64,000 nucleotides of DNA from Thalassospira lucentensis. Its GTDB lineage: Bacteria > Pseudomonadota > Alphaproteobacteria > Rhodospirillales > Thalassospiraceae. The stretch covers positions 1 to 64,000 of the forward strand of contig NZ_LPVY01000020.1 in NCBI RefSeq assembly GCF_001613805.1, in the 5' to 3' direction. Position 1 is the first letter of the stretch; each line of letters starts with the position of its first letter. The notes beneath the pieces were generated by a model. The model saw only the letters and a list, made by a program, of their open reading frames with translations. It was not told the origin of the DNA and ran no database searches. Below are positions 46,572 to 55,148 of the stretch, piece after piece. A program made the position numbers and the translations under genes.

Positions 46572-48434
46572 ATGCGCATATCTTCAATCAAAGTTGAGAA
46601 TCAACCACCTATAAATTTGTTTGAGGTCGATAATCTGTCTGACCTCGTTGTGGTCGCGGGACCGAATGGCGTAGGAAAGACCCGACTTATAACCTCTCTG
46701 CTGGCTGCGTTTCGTGGTTCCTCGACTGGTATCAAAATGACAATTGAAGCAACGTCGAAGGAAGAGGAGAAAACCTTGGGTGGAAAGTCGATCTCAACTC
46801 CTGAAGGGCAGCAGAGACTAATATCCTTACTTAAAGCAAACAAGTTTCGGCGAAACTACAAAAGTGGAGTTTTATATTTCGAGAGCGGGAGATCTATTAA
46901 AAATGTAAATGCATTGTCATTTGCTTTTGAATTTGATGATCCTTACGATGAAATAGTTTCTTGGGATTTTCCTATGCAAGGATTGGCTGGTCGATGGCAA
47001 GATACACAGCATGCTATATTTAAGAAGATACAAAGCCAAAAAACTTCAATCGCAAACCGTGCTATCGAATTAAGAAGTCAGGGGCGCGATTCGATGAATT
47101 TACAATTCTCAGATCCGCTTGACCCATTTAAAGATGCATTTTCTAAGCTTTTAGGGCCGAAGAAATTAACTCGCGCGGATCTCAGTGCGCAAAAGTTGAT
47201 GTACGAAGAAAATGGTGAAGAGCGCCCAATCTCAACACTCAGTAGTGGTGAGCAAGAAGTTCTCAACGTTACCTTCGATTTTCTGCTGCGTAACCCTAAT
47301 GATTGTATAATATTCTTTGATGAGCCGGAAGTGCACCTTCATCCAGAGCTTCTGATAAGAATGGTTTCTACGCTTCGTACAATCGGCCGCAACAATCAGT
47401 TTTTCTTAATCTCTCATTCGCCAGATCTAGTGAGCAGTTCACTAGAGGATAGTGTTGTGTTTCTTACACCCCGGAAGGCAGATGGCTCTAACCAAGCTAT
47501 TTTAGTAAAACCGGATGATGATACCTCACAAGCGATGCATCAACTTGGTCACTCAGTTGGGGTGCTATCTCTTGGCCGAAAAATCGTGGTGGTAGAGGGG
47601 GCGAGCGCGAGCCTCGATAAGCGTACATACTCACAAATACTAGAAAATAGATATCCAGATCTGGTTTTGGTGCCGGGTGGGGGGCGACGTGTTGTCGAGA
47701 ATTTTGGGCATCTAGTTACAACTGTCTTGGATAAAGCGGTTTGGGGAGTGGAGTTCTTCATGTTGACAGACCGAGATTCTGGACCTGTTAACTCTGACAC
47801 CCAAAAGATAGCCCAATTGCCGCGTTACCATTTGGAAAATTACTTCCTCGATAGCGATTTATTGGCCGAGTGTTTTGAGAATATTGAAGATCACGGATCT
47901 TGGCTACGAGATGCAAAAGAAATTGAAAGGGTATTGTCGGAAATTGCTGTCTCGAATGTCGGTTATGCTGTTGCACTGAAGGTTGCGCACACCTTCCGTC
48001 AATTGTGTGGTAACGTAAGTATCATGCCGAGTGGTGCACACAAACTGGACCGAGAGAGCCTAATTCGGGCGATGGCGGGAAAGGCTGAGGAAGAAAAAGC
48101 TCGCACAGCCCGCTCATTGGAGTTGCAATTTGTTCGTGACGAAGTCGCGAAGACATTTGACGAATTTTTGGCTTCGATTTCTGATGGCACTGGGGATTGG
48201 AAGGTAAACATTCCAGGTAAGTTGATACTGAACACCTTTTGTGGTCGGGCCAATATTCAGATTGGGAGGCTGAAGAACCTTTATCTCAAGTCTGCACAAG
48301 CGCAAGGATTAGATGTATTTGCGGATGTCATAGAGATATTCGATAAGTTTTCAAGCTTTGCTGCGATTCCTTCGGTTGAGGGCGGGGACGTGGTAAGTAC
48401 GTCCGAGGAAGTCGATCTAAGTCCGGCCGGATAG
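46572..48434 (+). CDS. ABC-type ATPase fused to a DUF4435/TOPRIM-like domain; probable phage defence protein
   Basis: 620 aa. The N-terminal SMC/OLD-like ATPase has Walker A GPNGVGKT at residues 30-37, signature LSSGEQEVLN at about 222-231, Walker B CIIFFDEPEVHLHPE at about 246-260 and the switch His in LISHSPDLV at about 279-287. A DUF4435/TOPRIM-like domain follows: IVVVEGASASLDKRTY (about 337-352), VPGGGRRVV, FFMLTDRDSG and LPRYHLENYFLD. The ATPase plus DUF4435 pairing is known from OLD-like nucleases and PARIS (AriA plus AriB), here in one chain. Codon use is much more AT-rich than in all neighbours, suggesting horizontal transfer. Defence is inferred. Confidence 0.75.
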   Translation: MRISSIKVENQPPINLFEVDNLSDLVVVAGPNGVGKTRLITSLLAAFRGSSTGIKMTIEATSKEEEKTLGGKSISTPEGQQRLISLLKANKFRRNYKSGVLYFESGRSIKNVNALSFAFEFDDPYDEIVSWDFPMQGLAGRWQDTQHAIFKKIQSQKTSIANRAIELRSQGRDSMNLQFSDPLDPFKDAFSKLLGPKKLTRADLSAQKLMYEENGEERPISTLSSGEQEVLNVTFDFLLRNPNDCIIFFDEPEVHLHPELLIRMVSTLRTIGRNNQFFLISHSPDLVSSSLEDSVVFLTPRKADGSNQAILVKPDDDTSQAMHQLGHSVGVLSLGRKIVVVEGASASLDKRTYSQILENRYPDLVLVPGGGRRVVENFGHLVTTVLDKAVWGVEFFMLTDRDSGPVNSDTQKIAQLPRYHLENYFLDSDLLAECFENIEDHGSWLRDAKEIERVLSEIAVSNVGYAVALKVAHTFRQLCGNVSIMPSGAHKLDRESLIRAMAGKAEEEKARTARSLELQFVRDEVAKTFDEFLASISDGTGDWKVNIPGKLILNTFCGRANIQIGRLKNLYLKSAQAQGLDVFADVIEIFDKFSSFAAIPSVEGGDVVSTSEEVDLSPAG

Positions 48435-48454
48435 AAGGTGCGGGCAGTGTTTTT

Positions 48455-49558
48455 ATGAAGAGGCATTCTACTTTTGCTCGTCACTGGCACCATCTCGATG
48501 ATGGCCGCATCCAGTGCGATGTCTGCCCGCGCTTTTGCAAGCTGAAGGACGGGCAGCGGGGGCTGTGCTTTGTCCGGGCGCGCGAGGATGATCAGGTGGT
48601 TTTGACCACATGGGGCCGGTCATCGGGCTTTTGCATTGATCCGATCGAAAAAAAGCCTCTTAACCATTTCCTGCCCGGGACCCCGATCCTGTCCTTTGGT
48701 ACGGCGGGCTGTAACCTGACCTGCAAGTTCTGCCAGAATTACGAGATTTCCAAGGCGCGCGAAATGGACAGGCTGGGATCGCTTGCGACGCCTGAAATGA
48801 TTGCCAGAACGGCAAAGCAATATGGCTGTTCGGCAGTTGCGTTTACCTATAACGATCCGGTGATTTTTCTGGAATATGCGGTGGATGTGGCGCAGGCCTG
48901 CCGGGAGGCGGGCATTCGCACCGTCGCCGTCACGGCGGGTTATATCGGCGATAAAGCCCGCGAGGAATTCTTCCGCCATATGGATGCGGCCAATGTGGAC
49001 CTTAAGGGCTTTACCGAGGACTTCTATCACAAGCTTTGTTCCGCCCATCTGGCCGATGTTCTTGAAACGCTGAAATACCTTAAACATGAAACCGGGGTGT
49101 GGTTTGAACTGACCAATCTGGTGATCCCTGGCGAGAATGACAGTGACGTGGAATTTGATGAAATGACGTCATGGGTACATGATGAACTTGGCCCCGATGT
49201 GCCGATGCATTTCACCGCCTTTCATCCCGACTGGAAAATGATGGATCATCCGCGCACCCCGCCCGCGACCCTGATCCGGGCGCGCGAGATCGCGATGAAA
49301 AACGGCATTCGGTATGCGTATGTCGGCAATGTCCATGACAAGGCCGGATCAAGCACCTTTTGTCATAACTGCGGTCACATCCTGATCGGGCGGGACTGGT
49401 ATCAGTTATCGGACTGGAACCTTGATGCAAACGGGGCCTGTACTCAATGTGGTACCCATTGCGCAGGTGTGTTCCAGCCACGCCCCGGCACATGGGGGCC
49501 AAAGCGCCAGCCGGTGCGTCTGGTCGCGCCAACTGCGGGTTCGGCATCATCATCCTGA
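48455..49558 (+). CDS. AmmeMemoRadiSam system radical SAM enzyme
   Basis: 367 aa. The N-terminus has CDVCPRFCKLKDGQRGLCFV R, a Cys-rich lead typical of the family. The radical SAM cluster motif CNLTCKFC is at about residues 87-94, in GTAGCNLTCKFCQNYEIS. A C-terminal Cys-rich segment FCHNCGHILIGRDWY with CTQCGTHCAG could bind another metal. The reaction of the AmmeMemoRadiSam system is not known to me. Only 20 bases separate it from the AT-rich ATPase gene, so it may now be read from that transcript. No good ribosome binding site is visible before the ATG. Confidence 0.9.
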   Translation: MKRHSTFARHWHHLDDGRIQCDVCPRFCKLKDGQRGLCFVRAREDDQVVLTTWGRSSGFCIDPIEKKPLNHFLPGTPILSFGTAGCNLTCKFCQNYEISKAREMDRLGSLATPEMIARTAKQYGCSAVAFTYNDPVIFLEYAVDVAQACREAGIRTVAVTAGYIGDKAREEFFRHMDAANVDLKGFTEDFYHKLCSAHLADVLETLKYLKHETGVWFELTNLVIPGENDSDVEFDEMTSWVHDELGPDVPMHFTAFHPDWKMMDHPRTPPATLIRAREIAMKNGIRYAYVGNVHDKAGSSTFCHNCGHILIGRDWYQLSDWNLDANGACTQCGTHCAGVFQPRPGTWGPKRQPVRLVAPTAGSASSS

Positions 49559-49631
49559 TGGTGTTTTTGCTTCCATTTCGGGCAAAGCAGGCTAAATTGC
49601 CGCCAGTTTCGTTTGGACCCAAAATCACCCC

Positions 49632-50096
49632 ATGAAAATCCGCAAAGCCAGCACCTCCGACGTTAGTGCCATTTTCGCCATCCGAAGCCGGGTGCGCGAA
49701 AACCATCTGTCCGTCGATCAACTGGCCGAACGCGGCATCACCAAGGCCGCCTTTGGCAAATGGATTGTCGATGGCTATGGCATGTGGGTGGCCGATCTGG
49801 ACGGGGCCGCGGCGGGCTTTGCCATTGCCATCCCGCGCGAAGCCACATTATGGGCGCTGTTCGTTGATCCCGATTTCGAAGGTCGCGGGGTGGGCAGGGC
49901 ACTTTTGCGTGTGGCCGAGGAATGGCTGTTTGCCCAAGGCTGCAACGACATATCGCTCACCACCGATGCCGATCCCAAAATCCGCGCGCATGGCTTTTAC
50001 GAAAGCCACGGCTGGCACTGTACCGGCGATGCGGACAAGGGGCAGGTCGAATACATCAAATCCAACCCGACCCTGTCGCTGTTTGATTTTGGTTAG
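49632..50096 (+). CDS. GNAT family N-acetyltransferase
   Basis: 154 aa. IRKASTSDVSAIFAIRSRVR opens the fold, and LWALFVDPDFEGRGVGRALL is the acetyl-CoA binding beta-4 and loop (GRGVGRALL). ISLTTDADPKIRAHGFYESH GW is the typical C-terminal part. The substrate is unknown. It lies 73 bases after the radical SAM gene. Confidence 0.86.
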   Translation: MKIRKASTSDVSAIFAIRSRVRENHLSVDQLAERGITKAAFGKWIVDGYGMWVADLDGAAAGFAIAIPREATLWALFVDPDFEGRGVGRALLRVAEEWLFAQGCNDISLTTDADPKIRAHGFYESHGWHCTGDADKGQVEYIKSNPTLSLFDFG

Positions 50097-50109
50097 GCGA
50101 CAAATCCGA

Positions 50110-50979
50110 TCAGTCGTTTGGCGAAACGGGCGTTTCGCGCCTTAAAATCCCAAGCGCTGCATCAACCACCGGCGGCCTGCGGTCATGGGCATAAAGGCCA
50201 TATTGTACCGTCACGGTATGGGGAACGCCCGCAGGTGGTTTGAACAGCCGCATTGTGGCGGGTCGGATCGCATCGGCGGGCAGCAACCCGACACCAATGC
50301 CATTTTCAACTGCAGCCTGAAGGGCCGTGATGCTTTGGCTGGTCATTGTCATGCGATGATCAATGCCCGCCGCCACCAGACTTTCGACCATGCGCCGCCG
50401 CCACGGGCAGCTTGACGGAAAGGCGACAAGGTCAAGCGCGCGGGAGAAGTCCATGTCATGATCCCTGGCGCAAACCCAGTGCATTTCGATATTCCAGACC
50501 GTTTGCGCATCTGCCGTGGTCACCGACGTTGGCACAATCATCAAATCAAGCCCGTGTTCATCCCAAAGCTGCCCCAGTCCGACGCTGCTTTGTACCGTGA
50601 TATCAAGCCGGATGTCGGGATGGGCACGATGCAACCGGCCAAGGGCCGCCGGCAGGGCGGCCGTTGCGACTTCCTCGGCCAGACCGATGCGGACATTGCC
50701 GCTGATTTCTGTCTGGCGCAAGCGGGCATGGGCTTCTTCGTTAAGGGCAAGAATGCGCGTGGCATAACCCAGAAACAATTCCCCCTCTGCCGTCGGAATA
50801 ACACCGCGCCCGGTCCGCTGTAACAAGGGCCGTTCCAGAAGGTTTTCAAGGCGCTTGATCTGCATGCTAAGCGCGGATTGGGTGCGCCCGGTCTGGGTTG
50901 CAACACGGCTCATGCTGCCTTGCTGGCAAACCGCGACGAAGGCGCGCAAAAGGTCAGGACTGATTTGATCAGATATCAT
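50110..50979 (-). CDS. LysR family transcriptional regulator
   Basis: 289 aa. The N-terminal HTH spans about residues 8-66 (LLRAFVAVCQQGSMSRVATQ TGRTQSALSMQIKRLENLLE). The effector-binding domain starts near residue 92 (VRIGLAEEVATAAL). It is divergent from a quinone oxidoreductase gene, the typical target arrangement. The start codon overlaps a perfect ATATCATGATAT palindrome, suggesting self-repression. Confidence 0.9.
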   Translation of the reverse strand: MISDQISPDLLRAFVAVCQQGSMSRVATQTGRTQSALSMQIKRLENLLERPLLQRTGRGVIPTAEGELFLGYATRILALNEEAHARLRQTEISGNVRIGLAEEVATAALPAALGRLHRAHPDIRLDITVQSSVGLGQLWDEHGLDLMIVPTSVTTADAQTVWNIEMHWVCARDHDMDFSRALDLVAFPSSCPWRRRMVESLVAAGIDHRMTMTSQSITALQAAVENGIGVGLLPADAIRPATMRLFKPPAGVPHTVTVQYGLYAHDRRPPVVDAALGILRRETPVSPND

Positions 50980-51025
50980 GATATTTGAACTCTGTTATCA
51001 TCACTATCAGTCTACAGTGATATCA
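50973..51025. promoter_or_regulatory. Palindromic sites between the LysR and quinone oxidoreductase genes
   Basis: ATATCATGATAT (50973-50984) overlaps the LysR start codon, and TGATATCA lies at 51018-51025. Between them are TTATCA and CTATCA copies. The repeated ATCA/TGAT half-sites over about 50 bases suit binding of a LysR tetramer controlling both divergent genes. Confidence 0.45.
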
Positions 51026-51098
51026 TTGATCGCGCTATATCCCTTTCATGCAAGCCATTCGGGCCCCAGCCGGGCCCGTGACATGAAGGGAATATCCC

Positions 51099-52070
51099 AT
51101 GAAAGCCATTCGATTTCACCGGCATGGCGGGCCGGACGTCCTGCAATATGAAAACATCGAAATCCGCCAACCCGGCCCTGGCGAAATCCGGGTCCGCAAT
51201 CATGCTATCGGTGTTAACTTTATCGATATCTATATGCGGACCGGTGCCTATCCCGTCCCCGAATTACCATTCATACCAGGCAAGGAAGGCGCGGGAGAGG
51301 TTGTTGCGCTGGGTGATGGCGTCGATGAATTTGCCGTGGGGGACCGGGTTGCCTATGTCGAGGCGCCCGGTGCCTATGGCGCGGAACACAATGTTCCCGC
51401 CCGCGTTGCCGTGCATCTGCCCGATGCCATTCCGTTTGAAATGGCGGCATCCATGATGCTCAAGGGGCTGACCGCACAATATCTGTTGCGCCGGACCTAT
51501 CCGGTCAAACCCGGTGACACGGTCCTGATCCATGCTGCCGCTGGCGGGGTGGGGCAGATCGCCACCCAGTGGGCGAAGCATCTGGGGACGACTGTGATCG
51601 GCACGGTTGGCTCAAGGCAGAAGGCAGAACTGGCACACCTGAATGGTTGCGATCATGTGATTGACTATATGACCGAGGACCTTGTGGCGCGGGTGCAGGA
51701 GATTACCAACGGACATGGATGTGACGTTGTTTATGACGGGATTGGCAAGGCGACATTTCCCGCATCGCTCGATTGCCTGCGCCCGTTTGGTTATTTCGTC
51801 AGTTTCGGCACCGCGTCCGGTCCGATCCCGCCATTTGATATCATGACCCTGGCCGCCAAAGGATCCCTGTTTACCACCTGGCCGTTGCTGCCGACCCACA
51901 TCGCAAAGCGCGAGGACCTGATTGACATGAGCCGGGACCTGTTTGACGTCATCGCCAGCGGGGCTGTGAAAATACCAGCACCAAACCGTCTGAAACTGGC
52001 CGATGCTGCTATGGCGCATCATCGTCTTGAAACGCGGCAAACCACCGGGGCGACGATCCTGTTGCCCTGA
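51099..52070 (+). CDS. NADPH:quinone oxidoreductase (zinc-free MDR family)
   Basis: 323 aa. It belongs to the medium-chain dehydrogenase/reductase superfamily, QOR type: MKAIRFHRHGGPDVLQYENI, then GVNFIDIYMRTGAYPVPELP FIPGKEGAGEVVALGDGV and the Rossmann loop AAAGGVGQIATQWAKHLG (about residues 147-164). The zinc ligands of alcohol dehydrogenases are absent. It is divergent from a LysR regulator and ends before a shared terminator. Confidence 0.92.
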   Translation: MKAIRFHRHGGPDVLQYENIEIRQPGPGEIRVRNHAIGVNFIDIYMRTGAYPVPELPFIPGKEGAGEVVALGDGVDEFAVGDRVAYVEAPGAYGAEHNVPARVAVHLPDAIPFEMAASMMLKGLTAQYLLRRTYPVKPGDTVLIHAAAGGVGQIATQWAKHLGTTVIGTVGSRQKAELAHLNGCDHVIDYMTEDLVARVQEITNGHGCDVVYDGIGKATFPASLDCLRPFGYFVSFGTASGPIPPFDIMTLAAKGSLFTTWPLLPTHIAKREDLIDMSRDLFDVIASGAVKIPAPNRLKLADAAMAHHRLETRQTTGATILLP

Positions 52071-52076
52071 AAACGA

Positions 52077-52103
52077 AAAAGCGGGGTTTGATGCCCCGCT
52101 TTT
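52077..52103. terminator. Bidirectional terminator, quinone oxidoreductase / nnrS
   Basis: AAAAGCGGGG, loop TTTGATG, CCCCGCTTTT, a perfect 10-bp stem with A and T runs on either side. It lies between the convergent genes. Confidence 0.92.
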
Positions 52104-52107
52104 GTCC

Positions 52108-53343
52108 TTATTTCACTGGAATGCCGCGTGTCTTTTTCTGGCTTGGTCCCAGCAATATCGGCGCATAACCGATCAGAAACGCCAGCCACCCGCCAATCCA
52201 GCATAAAGTCGCCGCCGCCAGAACCGGGATATAAGCATCCGGGAACTGACCGACCAGAAGCCGCAGCACGGTTGAAATCCACACAAGCCCGAACGCGGCA
52301 TTCAGGGCAAGGCTTGCGCGCAATTCCCGCCCGGTATGGCCAAGGGCGGCCCGCCCGCCAATTGCAATGATCATGCAGGCCATCGCCCCGCCGGTAAGCC
52401 CATGCAGGGCATCACGCGCCGCAATCACATCCGGCCAGATATGGGCAATGCCAAACAAAGCCAACCCGGCCGGTACCCAGAAATAGGCGAAATGCAACAT
52501 CGCCACCAACGGATCACGCAGCGTCAAATGCCCGCGCCAGCGCGCCATGCGAAACCCGTGCAGGGTGGCCGTGATCAGCAATGCCACGCCAAAGATGATG
52601 CCATCCGTATCCACCATCCCGATCACGATGGTGATGGCAAGGGCGGCAAGGCAGGCACCGTCAAAACGCGTAAACATCACCGGCATCGCGGCATCCGGCT
52701 GTTCGCGTTGCAGCCAGTTGCGCGTAAAGGCCGGAATGATCCGCCCGCCAATCAGGGCAATCAGAAGCACAATCAGCAAAATCGCACTTTGGTAAATCAC
52801 CATCGGGTCAAGCGCGATCAGGCCAAGAGCACTTGCGATAAACACCCCGTCAAAGGCGGTGATCAGCCCAAGGATGCCTAAGATTTTAAGGTTGCGGTAA
52901 TTTCGCCCCAGCACAAGCTCCCGCCCGGCAATCACGATAAGGGCGATGAAATAGCCAAGGCCGCCAATGATGGTCAGGGCAGGGGCCAATACCTCGCCAA
53001 AGCCAATCGCCAGCCGCGCGATAAGCCAACAGGCGGCAAGCACCATCAGCAACCCGCCCGAAACCCCCGGCCGCCCCGTCCAGTTGGCGATCGCGGTTAG
53101 CAAGAAGCCGCCAATCGCCGCCCCGCCAAAACCGAAAATCATTTCATGCCCGTGCCAAAGTGATGGCGTACCAAGCGACGGTGTCGCCACCCCATGCGCC
53201 ATCCCCGCCACCCACCAGACCACGGCCACAACCGCAATCAGTCCGGCAAACAGAAACATCGGGCGAAACGCGCCGCTCCAGAATGGATGTGGTGCGGTGA
53301 CAGGTTCGGAGATCGAGATCGGCGTGGTTTTGGCATTCATCAT
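52108..53343 (-). CDS. nnrS: NnrS family membrane protein
   Basis: 411 aa with about twelve hydrophobic segments. NnrS is a heme- and copper-containing membrane protein linked to nitric oxide tolerance and denitrification. APHPFWSGAFRPMFLFAGLI, LWHGHEMIFGFGGAAIGGFL LTAIANWTGRP and GGRIIPAFTRNW are family signatures. The start at 53343 (ATGATG) is chosen because the upstream box and -10 place transcription start near 53364; an ATG at 53373 would overlap the -10. Confidence 0.88.
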   Translation of the reverse strand: MMNAKTTPISISEPVTAPHPFWSGAFRPMFLFAGLIAVVAVVWWVAGMAHGVATPSLGTPSLWHGHEMIFGFGGAAIGGFLLTAIANWTGRPGVSGGLLMVLAACWLIARLAIGFGEVLAPALTIIGGLGYFIALIVIAGRELVLGRNYRNLKILGILGLITAFDGVFIASALGLIALDPMVIYQSAILLIVLLIALIGGRIIPAFTRNWLQREQPDAAMPVMFTRFDGACLAALAITIVIGMVDTDGIIFGVALLITATLHGFRMARWRGHLTLRDPLVAMLHFAYFWVPAGLALFGIAHIWPDVIAARDALHGLTGGAMACMIIAIGGRAALGHTGRELRASLALNAAFGLVWISTVLRLLVGQFPDAYIPVLAAATLCWIGGWLAFLIGYAPILLGPSQKKTRGIPVK

Positions 53344-53371
53344 GGCACCAAGGCAAAGGTTTGAATGCGTC

Positions 53372-53412
53372 ATAATAGTGTCCCACCATCCCGCCGCCTT
53401 GACATCGCGCAA
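53372..53412 (-). promoter_or_regulatory. FNR/NnrR-type promoter of nnrS
   Basis: TTGACATCGCGCAA (53399-53412) fits the TTG-N8-CAA pattern of FNR, DNR and NnrR sites. On the minus strand TATTAT (53377-53372) is a good -10. Together they place the box centre about 41 bases before a start near 53364, the standard class II activator position. Confidence 0.6.
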
Positions 53413-53595
53413 TTCGTGAAAATTGTCGGGGCGACTGTCTTCTCTTTGCAATATCGGTAAAATCCCGCAGGTTTTTGAGCAATAAGCCTTTTCTTCGCCA
53501 TTTAACGCGCTAGATTAGGGAAAGCATTCCAGCATCGGCGGGCTTGCCGGTGCAGACCCCACACATGCCCGAAAACATGACAGGAGCCTTTTTTC

Positions 53596-55065
53596 ATGAA
53601 GATCACGTTTTCTGATCTCGCCATCCCGACCTCGGGTGCTGTGATCGCCTTTGCCACCGATGGCGGCGATCTGATGCCAAGTGCCGTGGCGCTGGACGAA
53701 GCAACCGGCGGTGCACTTGCCAAGGCGATCAAGGGATCGACCTTCAAGGGGAAGGCAGGGCAAAGCCTGCAGCTTCTGGCACCGGTCAATACCGATCTTT
53801 CGCGCATCATCGTGTTCGGGATTGGCAAGGAAGCCGAGTTTGACGTGATCGCGGCCCAGAAGCTTGGTGGCAATGTCACCGTGCGCGCCCTTTCGACCGG
53901 CGAAAAAGACGTCACCGTCCTGTTTGACATGGAAGGCATGGCCTGTGATTTCGCCACCGGTGCGATGCTGCGCGATTATCGTTTCGATAAATACCGCACC
54001 ACCGAAACCAAGGAAGACAAACCGGCCCTGAAATCCATCGCGATTGCCGCGCGCGATCACAAGGACGCGAAAAAACAGTTCGACAGTGCCAAAAAGGTCG
54101 TCGAAGGCGTGTTTCTGACCCGCGATCTGGTGTCGGAACCGGCCAATGTGCTGTATCCCGAAAGCTTCATGAAAGAAGTCAGCGCGCTTGAAAAGCTCGG
54201 TATCGAGATCGACGTGCTTGACGAAAAGGAAATGAAAAAGCTTGGCATGGGTGCGCTTCTGGGCGTGGCGCAGGGTTCGGCGCACAAGCCTTATATGGTT
54301 GTCATGCGCTGGAACGGCGGCAAGAAAAAGGACGCACCGGTTGCTTTTGTTGGCAAGGGCGTGACATTCGATACGGGCGGTATTTCGATCAAACCGGCTG
54401 CCGGCATGGAAGACATGAAATTCGATATGGGCGGGGCCGGTGTGGTTTCCGGCCTGATGAAGGCATTGGCTGGGCGCAAGGCCAAGGCCAACGTGATCGG
54501 CGTGATCGGCCTTGTTGAAAACATGCCATCCAGCACGGCACAGCGTCCGGGCGATGTTGTGACCTCCATGTCGGGCCAGACCATCGAAGTCATCAATACC
54601 GACGCCGAAGGCCGCCTTGTCCTGTGTGATGCGCTGACCTATGTGCAGGAAAAATACGATCCGAAACTGATCGTCGATCTGGCGACGCTTACCGGCGCGA
54701 TCATTATTGCCCTTGGCCATGAAAATGCCGGGCTGTTTTCCAACAATGATGAATTGTCCGCCCAGATCACCAATGCCGGTCTTGCGGTCAATGAAACCGT
54801 CTGGCGTCTGCCGCTTTCGAAGGCCTATGACAGCCAGCTTAAATCCGACATTGCGGATATGAAAAACGTTGGTGGCCGTCCGGCTGGCTCCATCACGGCG
54901 GCCCAGTTCCTGCAACGCTTCATCACCAAGGATCGCCCGTGGGCGCATCTTGATATCGCCGCGATGGCCTGGGCGACGAAGGATAGCGAAGTCACGCCAA
55001 AGGGCGGCACCGGCTATGGTGTACGTCTGCTTGATCGCTTTGTTGCTGATAACTGTGAATCCTGA
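53596..55065 (+). CDS. pepA: Leucyl aminopeptidase (M17, PepA/cytosol aminopeptidase)
   Basis: 489 aa. It is a two-zinc hexameric aminopeptidase. The catalytic domain starts near residue 160 and has VAFVGKGVTFDTGGISIKP, DMKFDMGGAGVVSGLM, PGDVVTSMSGQTIEVINTDA EGRLVLCDAL with the M17 signature NTDAEGRL, and VDLATLTGAIIIALG. AGGAG lies upstream of the ATG. It is followed by holC, the gene order seen in many proteobacteria. Confidence 0.95.
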   Translation: MKITFSDLAIPTSGAVIAFATDGGDLMPSAVALDEATGGALAKAIKGSTFKGKAGQSLQLLAPVNTDLSRIIVFGIGKEAEFDVIAAQKLGGNVTVRALSTGEKDVTVLFDMEGMACDFATGAMLRDYRFDKYRTTETKEDKPALKSIAIAARDHKDAKKQFDSAKKVVEGVFLTRDLVSEPANVLYPESFMKEVSALEKLGIEIDVLDEKEMKKLGMGALLGVAQGSAHKPYMVVMRWNGGKKKDAPVAFVGKGVTFDTGGISIKPAAGMEDMKFDMGGAGVVSGLMKALAGRKAKANVIGVIGLVENMPSSTAQRPGDVVTSMSGQTIEVINTDAEGRLVLCDALTYVQEKYDPKLIVDLATLTGAIIIALGHENAGLFSNNDELSAQITNAGLAVNETVWRLPLSKAYDSQLKSDIADMKNVGGRPAGSITAAQFLQRFITKDRPWAHLDIAAMAWATKDSEVTPKGGTGYGVRLLDRFVADNCES

Positions 55066-55092
55066 TTTCACGGCGGTTTGACCAGAAAACTG

Positions 55093-55130
55093 CGGGGCAG
55101 GGTGACGATCACCTTGCCCCGTTTTCATGT
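55093..55130 (+). terminator. Terminator-like hairpin between pepA and holC
   Basis: CGGGGCAGGGTGA and TCACCTTGCCCCG pair over 13 bp with one wobble, loop CGA, followed by TTTTCATG. It lies 28 bases after pepA and may partly terminate before holC. Confidence 0.8.
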
Positions 55131-55148
55131 TCGCGATAGAAATCGACC

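Noticed and set aside
46247-48454. Direct repeats or an attachment site bordering the AT-rich ATPase segment
   Set aside because: The composition shift is clear, but no matching short repeats at the two ends could be identified by eye, so no mobile element is called.
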